From positions 2,294,001 through 2,358,000 of the forward strand of contig NZ_AP024600.1 in the NCBI RefSeq assembly GCF_036322585.1: a stretch of 64,000 nucleotides of DNA, in the 5' to 3' direction. The notes beneath the pieces are model-generated. The model had not been told where the DNA came from. It saw only the letters and a list, made by a program, of their open reading frames with translations, and did no database searches. Made by a program: the position numbers and the translations under genes. This document shows positions 8,431-17,265 of the stretch, one piece after another. Each line of letters begins with the position of its first letter. Positions within the stretch are counted from its first letter, which is position 1. Origin of the DNA: Luteolibacter sp. LG18 (GTDB taxonomy: Bacteria; Verrucomicrobiota; Verrucomicrobiia; Verrucomicrobiales; Akkermansiaceae).

Positions 8431-8846
8431 AGTCGGTGCTGCTCGACACCAACACGATCGTTCGTTTCGTGACGGGTGAGCCTGAAAAGCAGGCGGCCGA
8501 GGTCGCTGGACTGGTGGTTTTGGCCGGAGAGGGAAAGATCCGCCTGACCATCCTGCCGATGGTATTGGCCGAATCGGTCTTCGTTCTGAACGGCTTCTAC
8601 AAACATTCCCGCGCCGCGGTGGCGGAGGCTCTGTCCCATTTGATTGCCAGCCCCGGATTCCAATCTCCTGAACTCGATCGTCTGCAGCACGCGCTGAAAT
8701 TGTTCGGAGTGGGAAAGCTCGATTTCGTCGACTGCTACCTGGCGGCTGCGTCGATCCTGGAGAAAGTTCCAGTGGTGTCGTTCGACCGGGATTTCGACAA
8801 GCTCCACGGCGTGGTTCGAAAGGCTCCGGGAAGTTTCGAAGCATAG
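8427..8846 (+). CDS. PIN-domain ribonuclease toxin, VapC type
   Basis: A 139-residue PIN-domain protein. The acidic metal-binding residues are in place: LLDTNTIVRF (first Asp), LAESVFVL (Glu), VDCYLAA (Asp) and VVSFDRDFDKL (last Asp). VapC toxins cleave specific tRNAs or rRNA; the target here is unknown. A strong AAGGAGG sequence sits just before the ATG, inside the antitoxin gene, and the two frames overlap by four bases. Length and motifs are normal, so the toxin is probably functional. Confidence 0.9.
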   Translation: MKSVLLDTNTIVRFVTGEPEKQAAEVAGLVVLAGEGKIRLTILPMVLAESVFVLNGFYKHSRAAVAEALSHLIASPGFQSPELDRLQHALKLFGVGKLDFVDCYLAAASILEKVPVVSFDRDFDKLHGVVRKAPGSFEA

Positions 8847-9101
8847 CAGGCGCTCCACTCAAAAATCGGCGATCGGATGCCGATGTCGGCTTGTTCGCTC
8901 GGATGCTGGGATCGGAATGCCCCATTTTTGCCGAAATTCATGTCGCGATTCTCCGGAGCGAGTTCGCAAATGGCGAAAATGGCGCATTTCGGGGTGGCGG
9001 TCCATTCACGGCGTTGATGAATCCGATGCGTGCCATTCGTTTCACCGAACCCGATTTGCCTTTGCCTGCCGGGTCGGGTGAGGTGAAATCCCCGCCCGCT
9101 C

Positions 9102-10634
9102 ATGACGAACCCCTTCCGCGAAGACCTCGTTTCCCGTGCGCAGCCGGAGCCTTGCTCCGTGGTGATCTTCGGTGCCACCGGAGACCTGACCCACCGCAAG
9201 CTCGTGCCGGCGCTCTACAACCTCGCCATCGACGGCGAGCTGCCGACCGGTGTGAAGATCATCGGCTTCGCCCGCCGTGAGAAATCGGACGCCGAATTCC
9301 GCGCCGGTCTGGAAGAGCTGAACCGCAAGGTTTCCCGCTCCGGTCATGACGACAAGGTCTGGGGTCCGTTCGCCGAGAACATCCACTACCACACCAGCGA
9401 GTTCACCGACGCCGCCGGCTACAAGAGCCTCGCCGAGCGCCTCGACGCGATCGACCGCGAGCGCGGTGGCAAGGGCAACCGCCTGTTCTACATCGCCAGC
9501 GCTCCGGAGTTCTTCGATGACATCCTCATCAACCTGAAGAACGCCGGCCTCAACCAGGCCGCGGAAGGCTGTTGGGCCCGCGCGATCGTCGAGAAGCCGT
9601 TCGGCACCGACCTCGCCACCGCCAAGCACCTCAACCAGGTGGTCAACGAGACCTTCCACGAGAAGGACACCTACCGCATCGACCACTACCTCGGGAAAGA
9701 AACGGCGCAGAACATCATGGTGCTGCGCTTCGCCAACGCGATTTTCGAACCGCTTTGGAACAGCCGCTTCATCTCCCACGTCCAGGTCACCTGCGCCGAA
9801 AATCTCGGCATGGAAGGCGGCCGTGGCGGTTACTACGACAAGGCCGGCGCGCTGCGGGACATGGTCCAGAACCACCTCCTCCAGCTCCTCAGCCTGGTGG
9901 CCATGGAGCCGCCGACCGATCTCTCCGCCGATGGCGTGCGCGACGAGAAGGTGAAGGTGATCCGCTCGCTCCGCCAGTGGGACACCCCGGAGAAGGTCGC
10001 CGCCAACGTGATCCGCGGCCAGTACCTGGCCGGTCACATCGATGGCAAGCCGGTCCCGGGTTACCGCGAGGAAGACCGCGTCGACCCCGAGTCGATGACC
10101 GAAGCCTACGTGGCCCTGCGCCTGAAGATCGATACCTGGCGCTGGAGCGGTGTGCCGTTCTACATCCGCGTGGGCAAGCGCCTGCCGAAGAAGTCCACCG
10201 AGATCTCGATCCACTTCAAGGACGCGCCTTGCGTGCTTTTCAATGCCCTTCCGGGCGGCGTTCCGGGCGGCAACGTGCTGGTGATCCGCATCCAGCCGGA
10301 CGAAGGCATCTCGCTACGCATGGTTTCGAAGCTCCCCGGCACCAGCCTCCGTCTGGAGCCGGTGAAGATGGACTTCCACTACGCCACCAGCTTCGGCAAG
10401 GGCAGCCCGGAAGCCTACGAGCGCCTGTTGCTCGATTGCATGGCCGGCGACGCCACCCTATTCGCCCGCCGCGACGAGGTCGAGGAGGCCTGGAAGTTCA
10501 TCGATAACATCGAGAGCGCCTGGCACAAGAGCGGCAATCCGCCGCCGATGGCGACCTTCACCGCCGGTTCGTGGGGCCCGAAGGAAGCCGACGACCTCCT
10601 CCAGGAGGACGGCTTCTCCTGGCGCAGGCTGTGA
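9102..10634 (+). CDS. zwf: glucose-6-phosphate 1-dehydrogenase
   Basis: Oxidises glucose-6-phosphate to 6-phosphogluconolactone, the entry step of the oxidative pentose phosphate pathway and a main NADPH source. The 510-residue protein has the Rossmann motif GATGDLT (24-30), EKPFG (164-168) and the family's catalytic signature RIDHYLGK (192-199), followed by the large C-terminal domain with the R-x-G-K-R-L segment. The ATG at 9102 places the Rossmann motif at the usual distance, and no Shine-Dalgarno sequence is present. The next gene, opcA, encodes its assembly/activation factor and probably shares a transcript despite the palindrome between them. Confidence 0.95.
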   Translation: MTNPFREDLVSRAQPEPCSVVIFGATGDLTHRKLVPALYNLAIDGELPTGVKIIGFARREKSDAEFRAGLEELNRKVSRSGHDDKVWGPFAENIHYHTSEFTDAAGYKSLAERLDAIDRERGGKGNRLFYIASAPEFFDDILINLKNAGLNQAAEGCWARAIVEKPFGTDLATAKHLNQVVNETFHEKDTYRIDHYLGKETAQNIMVLRFANAIFEPLWNSRFISHVQVTCAENLGMEGGRGGYYDKAGALRDMVQNHLLQLLSLVAMEPPTDLSADGVRDEKVKVIRSLRQWDTPEKVAANVIRGQYLAGHIDGKPVPGYREEDRVDPESMTEAYVALRLKIDTWRWSGVPFYIRVGKRLPKKSTEISIHFKDAPCVLFNALPGGVPGGNVLVIRIQPDEGISLRMVSKLPGTSLRLEPVKMDFHYATSFGKGSPEAYERLLLDCMAGDATLFARRDEVEEAWKFIDNIESAWHKSGNPPPMATFTAGSWGPKEADDLLQEDGFSWRRL

Positions 10635-10652
10635 AGAAGTTGAGAGGTGAGA

Positions 10653-10710
10653 GTTGAGGGTTGAGAGTCAGACTCCGGTCCCAGCTCTTCTCTGGCTCTC
10701 AACTCTCAAC
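10653..10710. repeat. intergenic inverted repeat between zwf and opcA
   Basis: Two 21-nt arms (10653-10673 and 10690-10710) pair with three mismatches around a 16-base loop. Both are built from GTTGAGAG-like units, with further copies at about 10636-10650 and 10711-10727. There is no U-tract, so it is not a standard terminator. It looks like a simple intergenic repeat that could slow transcription or stabilise the zwf mRNA end. Confidence 0.6.
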
Positions 10711-10735
10711 CAACAACTCTCAACTCCATTCCACC

Positions 10736-11821
10736 ATGTCCACTCTCTCCATGGATCCCGAACTGGGACAGGAAGTGCCCGTCGCTTCTATCGACAAGGA
10801 GCTGCGCAAGCTCTGGGAGGCGGATGAGGCGCGCACCAACGCCTCCCTGATCAATCTCGTCACCTGCTCCGAGGAAACCGGCTCGCTGCGGAAAAACTCC
10901 GCGATCATCCGCCACCTCACCCAGGAGCACGCCTGCCGCGCCATCCTGGTCGAGTTCGACCGCACGGTCGCCGAGCCGTCGATCCGCGCCTGGATCACCG
11001 CCCACTGCCATCTTTCCGAAGGGAAAAAGTCGGTGTGCTGTGAGCAGATCGCCTTCCAGTTCACCGGCCGCGTCACCGGCCGTTTCCGGAACACCGTCTT
11101 CGCCCACCTCAATAGCGACCTACCGCTGGTGTTCTGGTGGCAGGGTGAGCTCACCGAGGTCTTCACCGAGCGCCTTTCCAGCGTGATCGACCGCCTCGTG
11201 ATCGACAGCGCGCCGTGGGCCGACCCGGTCGTCTCGTTCGCCCGCCTGCGGGAAGCCGTGGAGCACTCCGGTGACAACCTCGTGGTTCAGGACCTGGCGT
11301 GGACCCGCACCTGGCAGTTCCGCCTGTCGGTGGCCGCCCTTTTCGACGAGCCGGTGGCGCTCGACGCCCTCGCCGCGATTACCTCCGCCCGGATCGTCCA
11401 TCACCCGGCGCACCGTTCCTCCGCCCTCCAGCTTCTGGCTTGGATCGCGGTGCAGGCGGGCTGGCGCACGGGTCGGGAACTCGATCTGGTCGTGGAGCGC
11501 CGTGCCGGTGCCAGCCAGTCGTTCTCGTTCGAATCGCCCTCCGGAAACGCCATCACGGTGACCGTGGAGGCGGATGAATCCGCCGCTCCGCTCGGCTTGC
11601 TGGAGCTGTCCTCGCCGCAGGCGACGGTCCGCGTGTCCCGTGAGGCCGGTGAGAGCCACCTGATCCGCGAGATCACCGTCAATGGCGTGACCCGCTCCGC
11701 GCTCGGCCCGGCCGATCCGGACGACGATGCCTTGCTCGTGGGCGACCAGCTCTCCCGCGGCGGCAAGAATTCGCTCTACCGCAAGGTGGTGCCACGCTTC
11801 CTGGAACTCCTTGGCAGTTGA
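10736..11821 (+). CDS. opcA: glucose-6-phosphate dehydrogenase assembly protein OpcA
   Basis: A 361-residue OpcA homologue. OpcA is best known from cyanobacteria and actinobacteria, where it promotes oligomerisation and redox-dependent activation of G6PDH. Position directly behind zwf is the strongest support. In the protein, the SLINLVTCSE segment, the AHCHLSEGKKSVCCEQI stretch with paired cysteines, and LPLVFWWQGEL match the general OpcA pattern. I chose the ATG at 10736. An in-frame start further upstream would add 25 residues encoded by the intergenic repeat and is unlikely. The cysteines could carry the redox response known from cyanobacterial OpcA, but that is inference. Confidence 0.85.
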   Translation: MSTLSMDPELGQEVPVASIDKELRKLWEADEARTNASLINLVTCSEETGSLRKNSAIIRHLTQEHACRAILVEFDRTVAEPSIRAWITAHCHLSEGKKSVCCEQIAFQFTGRVTGRFRNTVFAHLNSDLPLVFWWQGELTEVFTERLSSVIDRLVIDSAPWADPVVSFARLREAVEHSGDNLVVQDLAWTRTWQFRLSVAALFDEPVALDALAAITSARIVHHPAHRSSALQLLAWIAVQAGWRTGRELDLVVERRAGASQSFSFESPSGNAITVTVEADESAAPLGLLELSSPQATVRVSREAGESHLIREITVNGVTRSALGPADPDDDALLVGDQLSRGGKNSLYRKVVPRFLELLGS

Positions 11822-11928
11822 ATGCCAGTGATTTTGCCATCCTGACTGGCACGATCCGCGCTTGAACCCCTCCGACTTTTCTCCCATCTTCCGCGCCCCG
11901 AATTCCCCGGCGGCCATTTCTTGAGACC

Positions 11929-13647
11929 ATGACCATCCCAGTGATTCCCGAAGACGCCCCATTCACGCCCGAACAGCGCGCGTGGCTGAACGACTTCCTC
12001 GGCAAGTTCCTTTCCGGTGCCGGCGCCCCGAGCGGTCCGTCCGTGCCCGTGACCGTGCTTTTCGGTTCCCAGACCGGCAACGCCGAAGGCCTCGCCAAGA
12101 AACTGGTCAAAACCCTCAAGAAGGGCAATTTCGAGCCGGAGATCCACGACATCGGCGCATACGACCGCAGCCGCCTGACCGGTGAAAAGAACGTCCTGGT
12201 CATCACCTCGACCTACGGGGACGGCGAGCCGCCGGACAATGCCGCGGATTTCCACGGCTGGATCCTCGGCGACAGCGCCCCGCGCCTGGAGGGTGTCAGT
12301 TTCTCGGTGCTCGCGCTCGGCGACACCAACTACCCGGACTTCTGCAAATGCGGCATCCAGTTCGACACCCGCTTCGAGCAGCTTGGTGCCAAGCGCTTGT
12401 TCCCGCGCGTCGACAGCGATGTCGACTATGACGCGCCTTTCAAGCAGTGGTCGGATGGCGTGATCGGCGTGCTGGCCCCGGCCGGTGGCGTCGCCCCGGT
12501 GAATGGCGCTCCCGCCGCCGAGATCGAAGCCGGTTACTCGAAGAAGAATCCCTTCCCGTCCGCGATCCTCCAGAATTTCAACCTCAACGGTGCCGGTGAG
12601 AAGGAAACGCACCACATCGCGTTCTCGCTCGATGGCTCCGGCCTCGAATACGAGGTCGGCGATGCCCTCGGCGTCTATCCGCGCAACCCGGAGCCGGTGG
12701 TGGACGAGATCCTCGCCAGCCTGCCGTTCAAGGGGGGCAACGTGTCCCTTTCCGATGGCAGCGAGGTCACCCTCCGCGAGGCGCTGATCGAGCACTACGA
12801 CATCGGCACGCTCAACAAGTCGATCGTCCAGAAGTGGCAGGCCCGCAGCGGTTCGCCGTTCCTGCGCTCGCTGGTCGAGGCCGATGACAAGAAGGCCTGG
12901 GACGACTTCTGCTGGGGTCGCGACCTGATCGACCTCGTGGTCGACCACCCCGCCGACTTCACCGACGCCGAGGAATTCGTCTCGGTGCTCAAGAAGCTCC
13001 AGCCGCGCCTTTACTCGATCGCCTCCAGTCCGAAGGCCCATCCCGGCGAAGTTCACCTTTGCGTCGGCATCGTCCGCTACAACAGCTACGGCCGGAAGCG
13101 CGGTGGCATCTGCTCCACTTTCCTTTCCGACCGCTCGAAGGGCCTGCAGCCCGGCGTGTTCGTCCACTCGAACAATGCCTTCCGCCTGCCCGCAAACGGC
13201 GAGACCCCGGTCATCATGGTCGGCCCCGGCACCGGCATCGCGCCGTTCCGCGCCTTCCTCGAGGAGCGCAAGGCCACCAATGCCAAGGGCGCGAACTGGC
13301 TGTTCTTCGGCAATCCCTACAGCGCCACCGACTTCCTCTATGAAGGCGAACTGAAGGCCTACCAGCAGGACGGCACCCTCGGCCGCCTCGATGTGGCCTG
13401 GTCCCGCGACCAGAAGGAGAAGGTGTATGTCCAGAACCTGATGGTCCAGCACGGTGCCGAGCTCTGGCAGTGGTTCCAGAATGGCGCGGCCTTCTACGTT
13501 TGCGGCGATGCCACGCGCATGGCCAAGGATGTCGATGCCGCCCTCCACACCGTCGCCGAGCAACACGGTGGGCTTTCCAAGGAAGAGGCGGCGGCTTTTG
13601 TCAGCCAACTCAAGAAGGACAAGCGCTACCTGCGCGACGTCTATTGA
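11929..13647 (+). CDS. cysJ: CysJ-type NADPH-dependent diflavin reductase (sulfite reductase flavoprotein alpha subunit)
   Basis: A 572-residue diflavin reductase passing electrons from NADPH through FAD and FMN to a partner such as the sulfite reductase hemoprotein. Order: a short N-terminal helix, a flavodoxin domain with FMN loop GSQTGN (46-51) and STYGDGEPPDN, a CYPOR-type FAD domain with RLYSIASSP and GGICSTFLSDR, and an NADP-binding domain with GPGTGIAPFRAFLEER and the C-terminal DVY end that stacks on FAD. No hemoprotein (cysI) gene is present in the window, so the acceptor is uncertain. It follows zwf-opcA in the same direction, which suits an NADPH consumer. A terminator follows. Confidence 0.85.
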   Translation: MTIPVIPEDAPFTPEQRAWLNDFLGKFLSGAGAPSGPSVPVTVLFGSQTGNAEGLAKKLVKTLKKGNFEPEIHDIGAYDRSRLTGEKNVLVITSTYGDGEPPDNAADFHGWILGDSAPRLEGVSFSVLALGDTNYPDFCKCGIQFDTRFEQLGAKRLFPRVDSDVDYDAPFKQWSDGVIGVLAPAGGVAPVNGAPAAEIEAGYSKKNPFPSAILQNFNLNGAGEKETHHIAFSLDGSGLEYEVGDALGVYPRNPEPVVDEILASLPFKGGNVSLSDGSEVTLREALIEHYDIGTLNKSIVQKWQARSGSPFLRSLVEADDKKAWDDFCWGRDLIDLVVDHPADFTDAEEFVSVLKKLQPRLYSIASSPKAHPGEVHLCVGIVRYNSYGRKRGGICSTFLSDRSKGLQPGVFVHSNNAFRLPANGETPVIMVGPGTGIAPFRAFLEERKATNAKGANWLFFGNPYSATDFLYEGELKAYQQDGTLGRLDVAWSRDQKEKVYVQNLMVQHGAELWQWFQNGAAFYVCGDATRMAKDVDAALHTVAEQHGGLSKEEAAAFVSQLKKDKRYLRDVY

Positions 13648-13694
13648 GGCCTGCGGCCAGAGTCCGGACTCAAGACTCCAGAATCAAGAGAAGA

Positions 13695-13724
13695 GGGGAT
13701 CGTCCGAGGGGACGGTCCCCTTTC
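13695..13724 (+). terminator. intrinsic terminator after the diflavin reductase gene
   Basis: An 11-bp stem (13695-13705 against 13710-13720, one G-U pair) with a GAGG loop, followed by TTTCTT. It starts 48 bp after the stop codon and could also serve the convergent lipoprotein gene. Confidence 0.75.
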
Positions 13725-13735
13725 TTGTGATGGGG

Positions 13736-14203
13736 TTACCGTTTTCCAGTCCGCTGCGGGTTTCCGGTGGTGGGGTGGGAGGTGCCTTTCGGGTGCATCT
13801 TGATCTCGGTGCGCCCGGTCTTGAAGTTGTAGGTCACGGTCTCGGGCTGCTGCCAGATCGCGCCGCTGGCGGTGTCCGCGGCGATACCGGAGCTGCCCAT
13901 GCCGGGGGTGAAGATGACGTTCATCAGGACATAGTCGTCTTGGAACTTGCGGTCCCACTTGCCGGTTTTCTCGCCTTGGCCGGGGAGGGAGAAGGTCGCG
14001 GAGGTCGTTTTCTTCGAGACCTCCACCGTTGCCGGGGTTTGGTGCGTCGCTCCGTCCACGGTCACCGAGCCGCCGGATGGGACGGTCGCGAATTTCACCG
14101 CATCGGTTTTGCCCTGCATCACCGTCGCGCAACTGCCCAAAAGCAAGGGGGCGCAGACCGGGATCGCCATGAGAATGCCGCTGTTAGCCATGTTGGCCAT
14201 CAT
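13736..14203 (-). CDS. putative lipoprotein with PEGA-like segment
   Basis: A 155-residue protein (ATG at 14203; a TTG eight codons further upstream is also in frame). The N-terminus is hydrophobic and ends in LLLGSC, a good lipobox, although positive charges before it are lacking. The mature part starts ATVMQGKTDAVKF and contains SGGSVTVDGATHQTPATVEVSKK, which resembles a PEGA-type beta segment found in surface and secreted proteins. Function is unknown. It is convergent with the diflavin reductase gene and divergent from the following membrane protein gene. Export as a lipoprotein is inference from the lipobox. Confidence 0.65.
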   Translation of the reverse strand: MMANMANSGILMAIPVCAPLLLGSCATVMQGKTDAVKFATVPSGGSVTVDGATHQTPATVEVSKKTTSATFSLPGQGEKTGKWDRKFQDDYVLMNVIFTPGMGSSGIAADTASGAIWQQPETVTYNFKTGRTEIKMHPKGTSHPTTGNPQRTGKR

Positions 14204-14299
14204 GGCGCAGTTTCCATTGAAGGTCAATTCGATGGCTGCGTTTCCCTGCCTGAGAAGCTGCTTGCACCAATTGTAAATTTTGCTAAACTATCGGGTGCT

Positions 14300-15613
14300 A
14301 TGAATCAATGGCGTTCCAGTCGTTTGATTCTGGTGCTCGTGGCGATGGTCACGGCCGCCTCGGCGATGAGCTACGGCCTGTATCGGATCGCGCGCCCGGA
14401 ATCCCCCGCCCCCAACGCGGTTTGCGGGGCGATCGTGTTTCTCGGTGGCACCGAGCCGCTGGCCCGCTCCAGCGATCCGCGGGCGCGTGAGCGCTACCAG
14501 CGCATCGTCGCGCGGTCGGAGGCGTGGTGGCAGGAAACGGCAGCCCGCTATCCGGATCTGGTGTTGGCGTGCCGGGAGGTGACGCCGGAACGGAACGGGT
14601 TCCTGCGGTGGACCGAGTTTCAGATGAAACGCGGTGGCCGGGGGCTTGATCTGCCCGCGGCGTTGTCACCGTGGATCGCCGGTTCGGGGAAGTTCGACCG
14701 CTTCGAGGCAAAGCGCTGGATCGTGGACAACCGTCCGCTGCTCGATGAACTCAAGGCCATCGGGGAGCTGCCGGATCAATCGGTGAAGGACATTCCATTC
14801 GACCGCTGGAAGCTGGATGCCGGGCATTTCGCGGTGGCCTGCGCGGAGATGATGATGCTGGAAGCCCGCACGGCGGCGGAGGATGGCGATGAGGCGGCGG
14901 CGGCGCGGTGCATGCGCGCGGTGCAGGGATTCGCGAACCATTTCGAGAGGATCGAGGTGCCGGATGACGAGCAGTGGTCGGTCGCCGCGTGCATCGGTTC
15001 CCGGATGCGGTCGCGCATCCTCCATGAGATCATGCCCGCGCTTTCCAATGCCCGTGCCTGCCATCCGGAGACTTGGGACGATTTGCTCCAATCGCCTGCG
15101 GCTGCGCCGCGGGATTACGCCCGCCTGTTGCGAGGAGACTGGCAGATGACCCTACGCGAGTTCCTGCTGCCGACTTTGGGCAATCTCCGGGATCAAGGCC
15201 ACGCTTCGGATGCCCAGGCGCTGGTGGATGCCTATTCCGAGCGGATGCGTTCCCAGATCGCCTTGTGCGAGCGCGCGGACGGTCTGACCGGGCTGCCCTC
15301 GTGGAACACGGTGATCGTGCCTCCGGCGAACCTTTCCCAGGAGTGCCGTGATTTGTTCCGGATCGCGATGGACGACCGCTGCTCCGGCAGCCGCGGTTGG
15401 GTGACCCGGCAGGTCCAGGGATCGCTGGATGCCGCGGCCTTTGACATCATGTGTGGCGGCCCGGTGCCGCGGGAACCGGTGTCCGGAAAGCCCTTTGCGT
15501 GGAATGAAACGCGCCGCGAGCTGGCGTTGCCGGACGCGCCTTGCCTCGCGCGGGTGAAAGTCCAGCCATTGAGTGTGCCCGAGGTGGTGCTGGCCCGTTC
15601 CCCGTTCCCTTGA
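14300..15613 (+). CDS. hypothetical protein with one N-terminal membrane segment
   Basis: A 437-residue protein starting MNQWRSSRLILVLVAMVTAASAMSYGLY, a single membrane anchor or signal segment. The rest is predicted mainly helical and rich in Arg, Asp and Trp, with a conserved-looking SEAWWQETAARYPDLV stretch and several cysteines. I recognise no family. The same frame stays open for about 850 bp upstream, but that part runs through the end of cysJ, its terminator and the divergent lipoprotein gene, so it is not credible as coding. The ATG at 14300 sits just before the hydrophobic segment. It lies 33 bp before a small lipoprotein gene in the same direction. Confidence 0.7.
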   Translation: MNQWRSSRLILVLVAMVTAASAMSYGLYRIARPESPAPNAVCGAIVFLGGTEPLARSSDPRARERYQRIVARSEAWWQETAARYPDLVLACREVTPERNGFLRWTEFQMKRGGRGLDLPAALSPWIAGSGKFDRFEAKRWIVDNRPLLDELKAIGELPDQSVKDIPFDRWKLDAGHFAVACAEMMMLEARTAAEDGDEAAAARCMRAVQGFANHFERIEVPDDEQWSVAACIGSRMRSRILHEIMPALSNARACHPETWDDLLQSPAAAPRDYARLLRGDWQMTLREFLLPTLGNLRDQGHASDAQALVDAYSERMRSQIALCERADGLTGLPSWNTVIVPPANLSQECRDLFRIAMDDRCSGSRGWVTRQVQGSLDAAAFDIMCGGPVPREPVSGKPFAWNETRRELALPDAPCLARVKVQPLSVPEVVLARSPFP

Positions 15614-15646
15614 CGCGGCGGGATGGCGGGCGCATATCCTGTGCAT

Positions 15647-15967
15647 ATGAAATTCCGCGCGTGGTGCTCCCTTTCCGTTTTCGCTGCCGGGCTACTGCTG
15701 GCTTCCTGCGGTAAGAAGGAGAAGCCCGCGCCCGTGGAAGCGAAGCCCGCCGAAGTCGCGAAGACGGAAGCCCCGCCGAAACCGCGGCTCGATGAGCCCG
15801 TTGTCGCCGCCCAGCCGGCGGACGAGGACATGCCGGATGAGGAGGAGCCTTCGGTGCCGGACAATGAGGCGACCCCGCCGCCGAGCGAACCGGTGCCACC
15901 GGCTCCTGCCCAGGAAACGCCTGCTCCGGCGCCTCAGAACGGGAAGGTGAAGAAGAAGGCGAAGTGA
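15647..15967 (+). CDS. small proline/glutamate-rich lipoprotein
   Basis: A 106-residue protein. MKFRAWCSLSVFAAGLLLASC is a complete lipoprotein signal with lipobox LASC. The mature part is low-complexity, rich in Pro, Ala, Glu and Lys (EKPAPVEAKPAEVAKTE and PPPSEPVPPAPAQETPAPAP), and ends in the basic tail GKVKKKAK. It is probably disordered and could span periplasm or peptidoglycan. The ATG at 15647 is preferred because it begins the signal peptide. Function is unknown. Confidence 0.75.
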   Translation: MKFRAWCSLSVFAAGLLLASCGKKEKPAPVEAKPAEVAKTEAPPKPRLDEPVVAAQPADEDMPDEEEPSVPDNEATPPPSEPVPPAPAQETPAPAPQNGKVKKKAK

Positions 15968-16039
15968 GGTGATAGAGACGCGTGGCCGGGATGCGAAATG
16001 GGGACCGCTGGTGGCAGCGGACGTGACTTCACGACCCGG

Positions 16040-16056
16040 TCGCCTCGGCGAGGCGA
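16040..16056. repeat. short intergenic palindrome (REP-like candidate)
   Basis: TCGCCTC (16040-16046), a three-base loop and GAGGCGA (16050-16056) form a perfect 7-bp hairpin in the gap between two convergent genes. There is no U-tract. It resembles a dispersed intergenic palindrome, but only one copy of this exact sequence is in the window. Confidence 0.4.
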
Positions 16057-16065
16057 TCCTACCTT

Positions 16066-17097
16066 TCAGAGGCCGTAGACGTGCCGGGCCCAGGGGACTT
16101 GCTTCCAGGCGTTGTCCCGCGTCGTCAGCGCGGTGATGAAGTTCGCCACCGCGGTGCCGCTGTAGTCGCGGTGGTTGCGTTCCCAACCCTTGCGGGCGAT
16201 GGCCACGCGTTCGGCCGGGTGGGTCGCGTAGTGGCGGATCTTGTCCACCAGTTCGTCGGTGCCTTCGAAGTAGACGATTTCGTCCTCGCCATAGAGTTCC
16301 TCCAGGCCCGCGCCGCGCGGGGTGAGGGTGAGGATGCCATTGCCCATCAGCTCGCCGATGCGTGAGGACGAGTAGAGCGAGACATCGGCGCGGCGGGAGA
16401 GGTTCAGCGCCAGCTTCGAGCGGCGGATGATCTGCTCCTTTTCCCAACCGAAGATCCCGGGGCGGTCGAGGCAACCGTAGATGCCGCTCTTGAGATCGGG
16501 TAGGCGGTGTTCCAGCTCCTGGAGCAGGGCACGGCGCGCGGGTTCGCCCTTGTCGCGGCCGAAGAACAGGAAGTCGTGCTGGTAATCGGCCTCCGGGGTT
16601 TCGAAGGCGCGGTGGCACTCGATGCCCAGGTCCACCGCCGTCGGAATGAAGGCGGCGGGGCAGTTGGGGCGGGCGAGTTCCTCCAGCAGCGCGCCGCCGG
16701 TGGAGCAGAAGAGGGCGTCGAGCACGTGCAGGCGCTCGCGCAGGTGCTCGGTCGCTTTTTCGTCCCACAGCGGGTCCACGTACCACAGGCCGATGCGGAT
16801 ATCGGGCAGGATGCGGCGGATCTCGGTGAGGGTTTCGGCGGTGATGTATTGAGCGTGCCCGAGGACGAGGAGATCCGGGTGGACGTTGCGGCAGGTGTCG
16901 ATCAGCGCGCGGTTCGCGGGCTTCTTGCCGAGCGATTTCCCGCCGAAGGGCGAGAGCATGCGGGCGCGGTCGTTGATCGAAAACGGGTAGACGAAGTGCC
17001 CCAGCCGGACGAGGCCGTGGTGGATTTTCTGATCCTGGTTCCAGAGATGGGCGCCATCCTTGTCGAACTGGAGGTTGGCGGCGTGGACGATGCGCAT
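16066..17097 (-). CDS. CgeB-like glycosyltransferase (family 1 type)
   Basis: A 343-residue cytoplasmic protein of the CgeB/Glyco_trans_1_2 type. The N-terminal half (MRIVHAANLQFDKDGAHLWNQDQKI, then DLLVLGHAQYIT and RIGLWYVDPLW) is a GT-B fold Rossmann half. The C-terminal half has DFLFFGRDKGEPARRALLQEL, the YGCLDRPGIFGWEKEQIIRRSKLALNLS segment and SSRIGELMGNGILTLTPRGAGLEELYGEDEIVYF, the nucleotide-sugar binding region. Donor and acceptor are unknown. I chose the ATG at 17097 because it begins the first beta strand. A GTG 26 codons upstream is also in frame but adds an unconserved-looking arginine/proline segment. Confidence 0.8.
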   Translation of the reverse strand: MRIVHAANLQFDKDGAHLWNQDQKIHHGLVRLGHFVYPFSINDRARMLSPFGGKSLGKKPANRALIDTCRNVHPDLLVLGHAQYITAETLTEIRRILPDIRIGLWYVDPLWDEKATEHLRERLHVLDALFCSTGGALLEELARPNCPAAFIPTAVDLGIECHRAFETPEADYQHDFLFFGRDKGEPARRALLQELEHRLPDLKSGIYGCLDRPGIFGWEKEQIIRRSKLALNLSRRADVSLYSSSRIGELMGNGILTLTPRGAGLEELYGEDEIVYFEGTDELVDKIRHYATHPAERVAIARKGWERNHRDYSGTAVANFITALTTRDNAWKQVPWARHVYGL

Positions 17098-17265
17098 GCG
17101 GCCCGCAGCTTCGGGTGCGGGGCGGCGGTGGTCAATGCCGCAGGGCACCGTGCCAGCGGATGGCGAATCCTTCACATGACGATAGTGGCACAGCGCGCGG
17201 CCTGCGGCCCCCGGTCCAGCCGCTAGGGAAGATGGTGACTGCGCATTTCAAAGCCTGCCCAAGCG

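Noticed and set aside
11823..11851. TGCCAGT/ACTGGCA hairpin after opcA as a terminator
   Set aside because: The 7-bp stem has a 15-base loop and no following U-tract, which is too weak to call.
11776..13608. A 610-codon minus-strand frame opposite the diflavin reductase gene
   Set aside because: No recognisable motif; the plus-strand frame is a complete diflavin reductase.
13454..14299. Upstream extension of the membrane protein gene at 14300
   Set aside because: It would run in the wrong frame through the end of cysJ, a terminator and the opposite-strand lipoprotein gene. The hydrophobic N-terminus begins at 14300.
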